DNA of 64,000 nt from Albugo candida. Its lineage: Eukaryota; Oomycota; Peronosporomycetes; Albuginales. The stretch spans positions 434,001-498,000 of the forward strand of contig JBDOQK010000019.1 in the NCBI GenBank assembly GCA_040437565.1, given 5' to 3'. Below the pieces are notes generated by a model, which worked only from the letters and a program-made list of their open reading frames with translations, was not told where the DNA came from and searched no databases. The position numbers and the translations under genes were made by a program. Of the stretch, positions 11,853 through 23,386 are shown in pieces. The number at the start of each line of letters is the position of its first letter. The first letter of the stretch is position 1.

Positions 11853-14603
11853 AAATCGGACCGGCGTCAAGCAAAGGGTGCAGGTAATGCTACCTCCAAT
11901 GCTGAGTCTGCTGCTTTTGCAGCTCTGAGATCCGATCCAACTATGGAAAAATACTTTAAAATGCTAAGTGTTGGTGTGCCGCATACTGCCGTTGTCCAAA
12001 AAATGGTTCAAGATGAGGCAGAAGCAGAAAAAATCTCTCAATTCGCGGGAGGTCAATTGAACGTGAACGATACTCAGCGACCATTACGAAGACGACAAAA
12101 TAGGTGAGCGTTCTTCTCAAAAGCGTTTGACCAATATACTCACAATATCCTCCATTTCATAGCCATCCGGGATCATTTGGATTTGCTCGACCTCCAATTC
12201 AACTGAGAAAGATTCATTGGACGAGTCTGGAGACCAATCGAACCAAAAACACGATTTGGGAACGAGTGACAGAGAAAAAAAGACTGGCTCCAATAACTAT
12301 CACACCACACGACTTTGAGCAACTCGTCAATTTGTTTGGCCAGAAAACTGATACTAACGACAATTTCCGCCCGCGTTCTGCACGAAAGCTGCCCATTTCT
12401 GCCTTGGATTCAAGACGTAGCCGAGCCATTTCTATCGGTCTAGCGCAAGTGAAAAGCGGCGGTGAATATACTTCGACCATTTCCGCAATCAAAGAATGTG
12501 ATTTCAAAGTGCTGACTCTCGAGAGATTGATACGCTTGAAGGAAATCACACCCAACGCTGTCGAAATCAAACGATATTCCAACTTTAGAGGAGCTTTAGC
12601 ACGTCTGGAAGAAGCAGAACGATTTTTGGTGAGCATGTGTGCGATACCTCGTGTGCTAGAAAAGGTCCGAACCCAGAGAGAATGCCTTCTATGAACGTTT
12701 TGATCCAATCGTTCGTCAAATGCCAGGTCGAAAGTATGCTGTTTGTTGCTCAGTTTCCATATCAAGCACAAGAGATTCAAAACCGTGTCACTATCTTGAC
12801 CAAAGCTTGCTACCAAATTTTGAACAGCGAACGACTGGCACGATTTTTTGAACTCATACTTGCGACTGGAAACGCGCTGAATCAGGGTACTGACCTCGAA
12901 GACGCACAAGGAGTTACTTTGGCATCTTTGATCAAAGTAAGCTTCCTCTACTCGTCGGATGCCTTCTCGTTATTGATTGTGCATACAGCTTTCAGAGACC
13001 AAATCCATTGACCAGAAAACAACACTGCAGGAATTTCTTGTGAATTTGATTCATGTACACTTTGTATCGTTTTCAGTTGGAATTTCGTCTCATATAAAGT
13101 TGGCTTAGGATCGTGGCGAAGATGACATTCTCAAGTTTATTGATGATCTTGATGCTATTGGTGCCGCAAAACGATACTCACAGCTTCAGTGCGTTTCACA
13201 GCAGCAAGAAATATTACGTGGAATTACAAAGCTGAAAAAAGAGCTTCAAGCCGAACTGATATCCGACAAAGCGCAACATGCCATGGTCCAAAAGCAACGA
13301 TCCGCCCAAAGTGCATCTCTGATAAGAAGCTCAACAGATCAAATAAGTGCTGTCGCGAAATTGAGTCAATCGAAAGCGAACGATAGTGATAACGACAGTC
13401 GCATCAATCCTCAGGCTGCCTTGCTTGCAGCAATACGTCAGCGTAAAGGACCAAATGCTGCTCGCGATGAGGTTGACGTTGTACCATCCGAAGAGATCGC
13501 GTCTGCAAAGCCAAACAGACTCAATCCACATTCGGCTTTATTGGAAAGCATTCGTGATGCTAAAACATCAGTATCGTCTGGGTCGCTCGCAAAAGCTGCG
13601 CAATTGAGCACGGATAAGCCACCGAGAGCAGCGCTTTTAACTTCCATTAAAAACGCGACGAGGTCAAAAGTCGAAAGGAATACAACGAATTCGTTGAGTG
13701 AATCAGACAAGCAACCGATCGCGCCGTATGACGCAGATAAAAATCCTTTTCTGAAAAGTATCGGTACCAAATTATCGGAAATCCAAGCTGTTTACGACGA
13801 TATTGACCTGAAAGTTGAAAGCATGATAACTGCGTGGGAAGCAACAGCCAGATACTTTGGTGAAGCTTCAACAACCTCTTCCGATCACGTCTTTCTTCTT
13901 CTTAATCGGTTGATACTGGATATGAGGACAACACAACTCAAAAGGCATCGCCAAAGGATTCATCATCCCACCTTTCCAGCAAGTCTTGGTACGTTCTCCT
14001 TGACTGTTATGAGTGCATTATCTGAGTCTTTTTCGTATCGTAGAAGTTGGACATCAGATTGTGACAAAATACGGTGCTGGAGTAGTGTTGACGATACGCC
14101 GCTTGGAACGCAAGATAGAAGTTCGCTTTCCCTGGAGCCAAGAATGCTTCTTGCAGCCAAGTGCACTGCTTGGAATTGGAGATCGTGTTTGGTGCAAACT
14201 GTTTGGTATTGGATTCATCCGCGAAACGCTTTATTCAAAAGGATTTTGCTGTGTTCGAGTTCCTTTCGGCTTTGGATTCATTCGGACCAGTGACATCAGT
14301 TACCATTGGAATAATATGCTTCATCAGAAACAATGGGATTTATTGACATCTCATGAGCTTACGCGTCACTCCAACTTCTTTCCGGGTGACCTTGTCCGCA
14401 CTCCTTTTGGAATCGGTACAGTGCGTTCTATTTCACAAAGGAGAAGAATGTACGCGCCAAAGAATAGCTCAAATGGATGTGAATATGTCGTGAGATTCGA
14501 TGTATTGGAATCTCATGAGCGAGAATGGTCGGAGAGTCTTTCAAGTCCGCAAGGATACTGTTTGTCGACTGGATTGACGTTGCAATACACTATCCAATTA
14601 TAA
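11853..14603 (+). CDS. Formin (FH2) with WH2-like motifs and PFGxGxV tail
   Basis: Formins nucleate and elongate actin filaments. Visible in order: PTMEKYFKMLSVGVPHTAVV, a lead motif known from WASH/formin proteins; KIHWTSLETNRTKNTIW, the FH2 lasso region; SRRSRAISIGLAQ; ERFLVSMCAIPRVLEK spliced to VESMLFVAQFPYQAQEIQ; FELILATGNALNQG; and LIK spliced to LSETKSIDQKTTLQEFLVN. These are the core FH2 blocks, restored by GT-AG introns at about 12103-12161, 12672-12730, 12937-12992 and after 13070. Three WH2-like motifs follow (ALLAAIRQRKG, ALLESIRDAK, ALLTSIKNATR), then an FH2 end segment and, after an intron at about 13989-14042, a C-terminal tail with repeated YGAGVV / FGIGFI / PFGIGTV units. No proline-rich FH1 is seen. 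There is no convincing independent start codon before the FH2 part. Confidence 0.8.
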
Positions 14604-14935
14604 AGGGCATTTTGAGGCAAAAGAGAGACTGTTTTTATGTATACCGGTGCATCCACTCGATATATAAACACACGAAATGCTAAAGGGTGTAGATAGCGCG
14701 CTGCGCATCAGTTTTGACGGCGAAAAGCAGCAGGCATTAGAGCCTTTAGCGATCATAAGCACAGATATGAGATTTGTATTTTATCCAATCGTAGCTTGGT
14801 ATTGCAAGTTCCACCAATCACAAGGTTTGGATTTGAATGCCGCCAATCTAATTACAGCAGCGTTCCTTAACTTACCTGGCAACTTTACGCGATAAACACA
14901 ATTATTAACGCCACTCACTTTTATATTTTATCACA
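14604..14935. promoter_or_regulatory. Histone H2B promoter with three phased CCAAT boxes
   Basis: CCAAT pentamers lie at 14785-14789, 14814-14818 and 14843-14847, spaced 29 bases apart each time, about 90-150 bases before the H2B ATG. A TATATAAA-like run is at about 14660-14667, further upstream. CCAAT clusters are typical of NF-Y-driven, cell-cycle histone promoters. The 72-codon frame at 14677-14895 overlaps these boxes and is probably not coding. Confidence 0.5.
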
Positions 14936-15298
14936 ATGGCAAAGATCCCAAGCAAAAAGGCAGCAAAAGTATCGGCTGAAGGCGAGACAAAGAAGGCAAA
15001 AGGAGGAAAAGGAAAGAAACGTGTAGAATCATATGGGACGTACATTTACAAGGTGCTGCGCCAAGTGCACCCAGAAGTTGGAATTTCAAGACGCGCAATG
15101 TCCATCATGAACTCTTTTATCAACGATATTTTTGAACGAATTGCCACTGAAGCAGGAAAATTGTCACGAACTAACCAGAAGGCTACTCTTTCGAGTCGTG
15201 AAATCCAAACATCCGTACGACTTATGCTGCCAGGTGAATTGGCCAAACACGCCGTCTCTGAAGGAACCAAAGCAGTCACCAAATTCACAACAGCATGA
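14936..15298 (+). CDS. Histone H2B
   Basis: This intronless 120-residue core histone pairs with H2A in the nucleosome. It has a lysine-rich N-terminal tail ([15 protein letters not shown]), then the histone fold with [39 protein letters not shown] and [20 protein letters not shown], and the C-terminal helix [12 protein letters not shown]. Length and motifs are standard for H2B. The start is fixed by the ATG directly before the basic tail. Downstream, 15299-15534 is AT-rich with no further gene. An AATAAA-like AATAAAG is at about 15333. I saw no clear H2A partner next to it. Confidence 0.97.
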   Translation: MAKIPSKKAAKVSAEGETKKAKGGKGKKRVESYGTYIYKVLRQVHPEVGISRRAMSIMNSFINDIFERIATEAGKLSRTNQKATLSSREIQTSVRLMLPGELAKHAVSEGTKAVTKFTTA

Positions 15299-15534
15299 TT
15301 TCCGATCAGTCTGTTTTGTCGGTGAATGTTTACAATAAAGAACGATTCAACGCATTATTTCGCAAATTTACCGTTTTGTGAGTAATGGCAGAGGATTTAT
15401 TAGCGCACTGATCAACTGAGTATATTTCTAGTTGTATTCACACAAATTCTTCCTAATATTTGCATAAAAAACATTTTTGCTTTACGCATTTAAATTTTTT
15501 GTTGTTTGTTCATTTGCTCCATCATCCTCACGCT

Positions 15535-16524
15535 CTAAAGTGGTTCGCCTGAACGTAATTCAAATCCTGACGAATGACTCTCACTAACGCACGATCGCTC
15601 GGATTGTAGAAAGTGGGTTCCTCGTTCTAATAATTGCTGCTGTAACTGCGGGTCCTTGAGTATCGGAATAAATCGCGATAAAATCCATCGACATTGAGAA
15701 TGTGTAAAGTCTCGGTATAAATACTGCTCATAAAACTTGGAGACATCTTTGCTCATCTTCAGCTGACGGACTTCTTTTCGAAACTGCTTGAAAACGGTCA
15801 CAGATAATCGCTTTGTGAGATATTCTTGCAACTCTGCCTTCAATTTGCTCCGTGTCTTGTAACATGCACATTTCAGACCCACGCACTGTCCTTTTTCTAA
15901 CGATTTTCCAAGACACATTATCTTCTCTACTTTCTTCCCGCGTCCACACTTTGAGGAAGTATACGATATACTAGATCGATGAACGGATGGATAGATGCGG
16001 TAACATCTCATATGCGTATCGGCCTCGATGAATTCGCCCAAAATGTGTGATCCATACCCGGAATGAAAATCTGCCACATTCGTGAACGTCAAAATCCGCT
16101 GAAGATAATGATCTAGGTCTTTACGTCGTCGGTGGAGAAATCGTATGGTCTTATCTTGTCTCAGGAACACATGAACGTGACGAATAGGGGCAAATAATAC
16201 CGTCACCATCATCTTGGAGTATGACGACTTTGACTTCCGCATTTCTGCATCAAATGTTTCAAACTCTTCATACGAGCGCCAAATACTCCACTCATGTACT
16301 AACTGCTTGCTATCCGACTGATTCGCACTTTTACCGCTTTTATATGTCTCCAAAGGCTGCTTATACTGACAGTAGATCTCATACTACACCAAGAAGGCTT
16401 AGAACAAGCTTACAATACAAGAATGAATGTGACGTACCGTGGCTGGCGTTAGCTCATCTTTTCCTCTTCGTGCACTTCTTACCGTAACTGTAAGAGGAAT
16501 CGGCTGAGGAAGTTCGAGCATCAT
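15535..16524 (-). CDS. PX (phox) domain protein
   Basis: PX domains bind phosphoinositides on endosomes. Exon 1 (ATG at 16524 or 16521) gives PIPLTVTVRSARRGKDELTP, joined by an intron at about 16437-16384 (GTACGTCAC...GTGTAG) to YEIYCQYKQPLETYK. It continues with WSIWRSYEEFETFDAEMRK, RRRKDLDHYLQRILTF and a segment ending GEFIEAD. This matches the PX fold: strand 1, the R-x-Y-x-x-F binding signature and the paired helices with RK-x-L-x-x-YL. The basic-aromatic RSYEEF is the expected phosphoinositide-contacting site. A Lys-rich helical region follows and the protein ends at 15535. The sequence TTTGTAG just before the ATG could be a 3' splice site, so a further 5' exon is possible. The downstream neighbour is VPS50, another endosomal protein. 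Confidence 0.78.
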
Positions 16525-16714
16525 CTACAAAGCGAAAGAACCAATGCGTTGACCTTTGTCAACTTTGTCGGTCAGAGTCATAGAGTAACCCCAATCCTTC
16601 CCCATGCCTTTTCTATGTGATGACGCATTTCGACATCATTACTAACTGCAGCTGAATATAAAGTTAACAGATACGAATGTTTGTACTGCATAGTAATATG
16701 TAAGCAATCTCTAC

Positions 16715-19700
16715 TTAAGGAGACGATTTATTCGCAATTGCGTGGTCAATCTTTGCAATCAGTTTTTCAAAATCATTTCGATCAAGCGATGCGCCGATGC
16801 CATTTGCAATTAGGCTCACAATATGGCGCTTGCTGTAATGTTCCTATCGTACGAAAAGAATCAATAAAGTTTCCTGGAAGCAAGTCGCGATGCCTTACTT
16901 TATGCTCGCGAATCCACTGAATCAAGTCTTGTTCGAAGAAGAAAAACGCTTTTATATAATCGTTGATGTATACGCGAGCATATTTGGAAAGCCTTTGTTC
17001 CACGTGATGCACTAAATCAAGCCCTTTCAATAGCGCTTGTAGATCCATCATCATCAAGGCTCGTCCTTGTAATGTGCACTTTGTAGCCTGTGAGAATCCA
17101 TCCAAAAGCGTTTGAAACACAAATTGGACGAGATGCGACCAAATCTGATCACGTGTGTACGATGGAAGTGCGCCATCTCCAACCACCTGCAGGCCACCAA
17201 ATATTTCCCCACATCTTCTGACAATCTCAACAATGTAAGCGTTTGACTGTTTTGTAACAAAGGATAGATCCCAGTTGACATTCTTGATGGCTTCCAGAAT
17301 GCGCACATCTTGACATAGTTTATGAATGGTGATGATGTACAAGTAATCGCGTAATTGACTTGATGCCTGCTCATTCCGTGAATAGATTTCCCGGCAAATG
17401 GTCGAGTGCCGGGTGCCCAAATACGATCCAATCCAGGGCTCCATGGTTTGTAACATTTTCAGCTGACTCCTTAAACCCTCGATCGCTACGGACTTTTCTG
17501 CAATGGCAAACATGTTGTTCTCATTTGCATGCTCCATACACACTGGTGCGCAAGCCAAGAGGTGGAAGACAAGCGGGACTCGCTGATTGTTGTAACACTT
17601 TTCAGTTCGATTTTGGACCAACTTAAGTGGGATTGAAACAGTACAAAAAACCTTCTCTTCAAATGAGTCATTTTTTCCGAGGCGGTAAACCATTTGACGT
17701 AAATGGCAAACTTGGTCTGAAAAAGTTCGATGATCGAATAGGGTCTTCACATTATCAGGAGAGCTGAATGCTGTGAAAACATACAGAAACTGAAGCTCAA
17801 ATAGCTTGTTGAGATGGAGAAATGCGTCCCAAGCAATCTGAGGTAATTTCTCCATTATTTTCAGATAGATTCCAAATAATCTAACAGCACGATGAAATGA
17901 GTGGAAAGCCCAAGCTGATCCGAACACGCATTACCGGCAGAATCCTGATAAAGTGGAAGTGTTGAGAATAAATTCTTCGTGCTGTATATTTTGGTGTTTC
18001 ACTTCAACCGGTGATGCACAATCCATTATTTTGGCTGACGAAAGATCGATATCAGTCGATACATCATCGCAAATATCCAATGAAGATGCTGAAATCATTG
18101 AATGGAACGGATTTCCGTACTTGTGGAATGAAGGAAGAACATGACGTTCATGTATCGCATTACTTGTTGGAGCATGTGACATATCGTAAGGGTGTAGACG
18201 CAAGTGACTTCGCTGCTCAATGAGATGATGTAGCCATTCTTCCGACCCAGGAATCGTCAGATCTGACGTTCCGATTTGTGTAAACTCGCAATCTACTTTT
18301 CGCCAGCTTTCAGTGTCGAGAAGCATCCGCATAAGCTCAATATTTTCTGCATGTAAACTGGAGAGATATTGCTCACACTTGAGGTGTACTATCGAACGAA
18401 GTCTATATCACAATGAGTGTAAACTCAGAATTGTAACAATGTACTTGATAGTCCTACCGTGCACACGGTACACCTGTGAATTCTTCTCCGATTTCAAGAA
18501 ACTTTGTTGTGCATTCAGCAATCACAACGATCTGTGCAAGCGTGTACTTGCTATGTATATACAAGTAATCCAAGTATTCTCCCATCATCTGCTGCATAAA
18601 TTCCCAAACAACCTTCCTGTATCGAAGCAACTCCATCCCTATTTCGCATAATTTTTGGTTGTAACAGGCTCCGCTCGATGTTGCCGTGGTAAGTCTTTCT
18701 TGGAGAGAATACGTGTGTTGAGATCCGTTACTTATCCGACGTCCTTGCTCCTTTTCCTCGCTATGAACTGTATCCTCGACAGTTTCGTGATCCTCATCAT
18801 CATCGTCGTCATCATCATCTTCCATACCACATCGATGCAAATATTCCATGCTATCATTTCTCGGATTGAAAGGATCACGATGCCACTGAACTAACAGGTA
18901 ATATGAGTAAATCAAATTCGTCAGTTGCTCATACGCGTTGACCAGCTTTGATACAGTAGAAGCTGTTGTCGGATCAGTTCTCTCAAAGCCAGGTCGTAAG
19001 CCATACTCATCACTGCCCAATTGTGGGTGTGTTTTTGTTTCGTATTTTGTCGCTAATGATGCAGTATCCTTTGACTGCTCATGTCGTAAGCTCTGCCACA
19101 AAAGGTTCATCTCCTTTTTGGTGATCATGTGAATCCAACGAATGAGTGATTCTGGTATACTGGACAGAATCTCACACAAGCTCTCACTTGTGAAATCCAA
19201 ACCAAGATCTTCTGCATGATCTGCCAATGTTATGTAACCTTGTAATAGCTCACGGTATGTACGGGGTTCAAAAGCCTCTGCTGTTTTTCCGAGAGACTAT
19301 GACATTCACAATCAGCTGTGGCTTGAACGCAGCAGAGAGGATGCTTTAGCGTACCAGCTCAAATTGTTCTTTCAGGACCGACACAAAGTCATGGGTCCGA
19401 TTATTCAAGTTACTCAAAATCGAAACATTCTGAAGATGATCTCTTGCCAATGTATCACGTAGATCGAAGCAAATTTCCACCTAAAAATACCACAGGACAA
19501 GTCAGCGAATATCGTGAGCACATTGCGCAAGCTAACCGCAGCCATGAATTGACTCTTTGCCAAAGCTTCTCTCATTAGCGTTTCCTTCTCGAAGCAGTTT
19601 CTTATCTCTTGTACGTATGCAAATATCTGCATAATGATACAGCTGATGCAGTAACACCACTCATCATCGAAGCGACATCTTCATACCTCTTCCATCCTGT

Positions 19701-20278
19701 TCCGTTTTTGTCTAATGCGGATACTGCGCAGCATGCTGACGATACATTTCTCATTCGCGGAGGCAAGTAATCTTCGCCCGTTTTTCACATGAATTAGAGT
19801 TTGAAGAACTTCGATATCTACCTTTTGAACCAAAGTCATCCCTTCGATAAGAGAAGCAGAGTTTTGATGCACTTGTTGGGCCAATTTCTTTCGTATGACA
19901 TCTTTTGCGTCATCCACTGCACATAGTTCCACTACAAAAAATTCATCCAATCGAGTTCTACTTTGGGGTACTCTTTCCTGTAGCACGTCCATTTAGTCAA
20001 ATAAATCTGCTCAGAAATATAGTTCATTACGAGTGTATACTGAATGGGATCAAATGATTGAGTGTAATATCGTGGATCCAGATCTTGAAGAACATCTTTT
20101 GTGATCTGCGGAACAAGGATAGACGCCGAGTTTGGGTCGTATCCCGTTCGGTGTACTGCGTCCACTGTGATCGTATCCATTCATCAACTTGAAGCTGATA
20201 GCGATACTTAAATGAGTATGCCTTACTTAACGAGAATTGTTTATATTTGAAAAACTTTGCGACATCGACTTTTAGCAT
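16715..20278 (-). CDS. VPS50: Syndetin / VPS50-like subunit of the EARP tethering complex
   Basis: Syndetin (VPS50, CCDC132) replaces VPS54 in the EARP complex and tethers recycling-endosome vesicles. From the ATG at 20278 the multi-exon gene shows LDPRYYTQSFDPIQYTL, the conserved start of the VPS54/VPS50 N region. Helical tether segments follow (VEVLQTLIHVKNGRRLL-like), then an acidic run of eight Asp residues (near 18800). The C-terminal block TKCTLQGRALMMMDLQALL, a segment with YINDYIKAFFFFEQDLIQW and IREHKVRHRDLLPG matches the DUF2451 domain typical of syndetin. A last short exon ends KIDHAIANKSSP at 16715. Introns lie near 19230-19410, 19480, 19630-19690 and 18330-18450. Family assignment is firm and some exon joins are approximate. 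Confidence 0.8.
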
Positions 20279-21352
20279 GAAATTCGATTTTTGAACGGCT
20301 TATCGATGACTTGATTATTTTCTATTCAACATGACGAAGTTTGTCGTCACAACTAATATATCTTGATTGTGCAATAAGATACTCTACTTGGGTGTGTTAG
20401 CTCATCTTAACAAGGTTCCGTGTACCCGTGAGTTTCAAGAGTTTATTGGAGCTACTTTACAATAATGCATCGTAGACTTGTCAATAGTTCCTCGTGATTT
20501 TCTGAAGTGTTGATCGCAGTAAAAGGATCGTCAAATCTATCATCTGGCATCTGGCATCCGGCTGATATGCTGCATGAGTTGTTTATCCCGAGGCATCCTT
20601 GGCGATGGAATCGCCTTTTTTATAAATGCTTTGACAGATTACCTACAAAGCACCCGAATGATACAGACAGTGAGCTTTTACGTTCTCTCTGCGAGCCTGA
20701 ACGAATATATCGCATGTGGTATTGCTTATCCACATTGAAACATCCGATAATGGCTATTTTGCCTTTGCTGTGATTCAAATTGGCATCTGGCACGAAAAGG
20801 GAGAAGAATATTGACGATTTCATACCAATCATCTGTATATCTTCAACCCTTTATTTAATGTATCAGCAAGACAACGCTAGTATTCACGTATCTCATAGTA
20901 GCAAAAAGTTTCTGATAAAAGACCTACCATGTACGCATGGTCGCGTGATGATGCACATCAACTACGAATACAGTCTTTCAACCGTCCTTTCTGAAAACAT
21001 CAGTTTTGATAAAGTCGAAGCAAAAGCGTAATATTACGTTGGCTTTATAGTAAAGTTCATCAATTAGACGATATAGTCTTCCCTTCAACTTCATATAGAC
21101 AGATTGATTCCTTTGTACAATGCGACTCGAATTGACGGGCGAACAGACAACTTCTCTTTCATATCAATTTCGCTTGAATGTTGAATGATGAACATTGTAG
21201 CTGAAGTATTTGAAAGCTAAGACGCCTAATATCCCATGTTAGCTGACGGAGGCATTTTCGTGCATTACGTTGCCCAATTTGACCATGCTAAAAATATAAT
21301 ATGTCCATGAAGTAGACCTTAATAACTGAAATACTGATTTGCAGCATTAGTC
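20279..21352 (+). CDS. Possible small two-exon gene, unrecognised (about 20507-21031)
   Basis: This intergenic stretch contains two adjacent plus-strand frames, 20507-20773 and 20780-21031. The first is coherent and aromatic-rich (PWRWNRLFYKCFDRLP, EPERIYRMWYCLSTLKHP) and could be an exon. Its opening codon at 20507 is TTG, and no clean splice from the ATG at about 20465 was found. The second has no recognisable motif. From 21032 to 21352 I see nothing convincing apart from the 5' flank of the membrane-protein gene. Treat as hypothetical. Confidence 0.25.
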
Positions 21353-22090
21353 ATGGAGAAAAGTGACTGGTTTTATCTGAATGTTCGTCGACTGGGCTTG
21401 ATTTCTGCTTGCAGCATTATTATATCATTAGCTCTCCATGTCGTCTTACTCGTCCGTGTTCGTATACACCCTGGAAAATCAAAGTCGCAAACAAAGACTG
21501 AGAACACAACAGATGCTTTAATTGTTCGATATCATTTTCGCTGCATCCAGATTTTCACAGCAACTCTGCAAATTCTTCAGCTATATTTAATGGGGATCCT
21601 GCTTCCTCAATCCACATTATTTGGTCCAACGTACTACCTGTCTCTAAGCCGACCGATATTTAACATAGTCATCTCGGGTGTGCTCAACAACGTACACAAA
21701 AACACATTTTATCGGGTGGTCAGTATCCTATTTTGCTGTCAAATCACAGTAATTGGCCTCCTTTCAGACCTGTCGTTAAGCCTGATTACTGAGTGTGTCA
21801 GTAGCAAAGGATCCACATGTTCTCGTGCTTTGGATACCGTCTTGCTTGATTCTGTTACACTGTCCCATTTGCGGCTGCATGATACCGGGTCAGTATTCCT
21901 CAGCATTTGGCTCACATTCGAAATTGCTCTAATTTGCATTTTATGCCCATCGTTCCGATTCAACGCCAATAAACCACACACTTTGATCATGAAATGTCAA
22001 TGGAGCAGAAAAATCTCATCCACTCATCCAGCTCACAATGTCGTAGAGACGACGATTGATGTTCCTCTTGGACAATGTACCTTGAGCTAA
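21353..22090 (+). CDS. Multi-pass membrane protein, unknown family
   Basis: This is a single-exon 245-residue frame with a clear ATG. Hydrophobic segments are visible at about residues 14-34 (LISACSIIISLALHVVLLV), 64-86, 95-112 (a short one), 118-142 (YRVVSILFCCQITVIGLL) and 182-199 (SIWLTFEIALICILCP). The loop between helices 1 and 2 is basic and polar, and the C-terminal tail is short and polar. I do not recognise the family. The absence of introns and the regular helix pattern support a real gene, and a four- to five-helix transporter-like or receptor-like protein is only a guess. It is the last ordinary gene before the repeat-rich island. Confidence 0.55.
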   Translation: MEKSDWFYLNVRRLGLISACSIIISLALHVVLLVRVRIHPGKSKSQTKTENTTDALIVRYHFRCIQIFTATLQILQLYLMGILLPQSTLFGPTYYLSLSRPIFNIVISGVLNNVHKNTFYRVVSILFCCQITVIGLLSDLSLSLITECVSSKGSTCSRALDTVLLDSVTLSHLRLHDTGSVFLSIWLTFEIALICILCPSFRFNANKPHTLIMKCQWSRKISSTHPAHNVVETTIDVPLGQCTLS

Positions 22091-22522
22091 TCAAAAGTAA
22101 GATGACTTGTGAGAGTCGTAGTTTGAACGAGATGAACAGAGAATGGTGACTAAGAAGAGAATAATTACGCATGCATTGCTATTTGCTCTGCGTTTGCCTA
22201 TATTAAACTACATTGTATTTGTCGGTGTCGAGCTGTACTTCTTGAAAGAAAAGTTGTCGTCCTTGGACTATCGGTATAAATGCTACCAGCCATGTGCTAT
22301 ATATCAAGTTATCAGTCACTTGAATGACTATAACCGCAAAATACTACATCTAGTAGTCCTGTAATGAAAAAAAGCAAAATTCTACGGAGTATGCAAGGAT
22401 AGAATGGTAAACTACACGTATAGCACAATCACTTATATTAATTACAATTAGGTGTTGACACTTGAATCACTAGCAACTAAACAGCTACTTCATACATCCA
22501 CAATCTTCAAGCTTCGTTTGTA
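22091..22522. other. Intergenic, no gene seen; left edge of duplicated unit
   Basis: Only one 73-codon frame lies here (22143-22364), without recognisable features. From about 22434 the sequence TTATATTAATTACAATTA and the following bases resemble 29968 onward, which marks the left edge of the unit that is repeated at 30-34 kb. Confidence 0.5.
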
Positions 22523-22622
22523 NNNNNNNNNNNNNNNNNNNNNNNNNNNNNNNNNNNNNNNNNNNNNNNNNNNNNNNNNNNNNNNNNNNNNNNNNNNNNN
22601 NNNNNNNNNNNNNNNNNNNNNN

Positions 22623-23369
22623 AATGACGTAATGGGGTCATTGCATGGATGCATCTGATATCCATGGAATTTAGAGTAATGACGTAATGGGGTCATGCAT
22701 CTGATATCCATAGAATCTCGAACAATGACGTAATGGGGTCATTGCATGGATGCATCTGATATCCATGGAATTTAGAGTAATGACGTAATGGGGTCATGCA
22801 TCTGATATCCATAGAATCTCGAACAATGACGTAATGGGGTCATTGCATGGATGCATCTGATATCCATGGAATTTAGAGTAATGACGTAATGGGGTCATGC
22901 ATCTGATATCCATAGAATCTCGAACAATGACGTAATGGGGTCATTGCATGGATGCATCTGATATCCATGGAATTTAGAGTAATGACGTAATGGGGTCATG
23001 CATCTGATATCCATAGAATCTCGAACAATGACGTAATGGGGTCATTGCATGGATGCATCTGATATCCATGGAATTTAGAGTAATGACGTAATGGGGTCAT
23101 GCATCTGATATCCATAGAATCTCGAACAATGACGTAATGGGGTCATTGCATGGATGCATCTGATATCCATGGAATTTAGAGTAATGACGTAATGGGGTCA
23201 TGCATCTGATATCCATAGAATCTCGAACAATGACGTAATGGGGTCATTGCATGGATGCATCTGATATCCATGGAATTTAGAGTAATGACGTAATGGGGTC
23301 ATGCATCTGATATCCATAGAATCTCGAACAATGACGTAATGGGGTCATTGCATGGATGCATCTGATGTC
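22623..23369. repeat. 101-base compound minisatellite
   Basis: Unit starts fall at 22623, 22724, 22825, 22926, 23027, 23128, 23229 and 23330, a period of exactly 101. Each unit is two related halves of 55 and 46 bases, both beginning AATGACGTAATGGGGTCAT and both containing a GCATCTGATATCCAT block. The visible units are nearly identical. ATGAC and GTCAT form a short inverted pair around GTAATGGG. The left end is hidden in the N gap at 22523-22622. The half-unit resembles codons of the adjacent coiled-coil gene at 23433-23476. Confidence 0.95.
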
Positions 23370-23386
23370 CATGGAACCTCGCTGCA

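Noticed and set aside
14677-14895. 72-codon frame before H2B
   Set aside because: It spans the three CCAAT boxes and has no recognisable protein features.
22623-23369. CRISPR array
   Set aside because: Repeats are contiguous with no unique spacers, the period is 101 bases, and the genome is eukaryotic.
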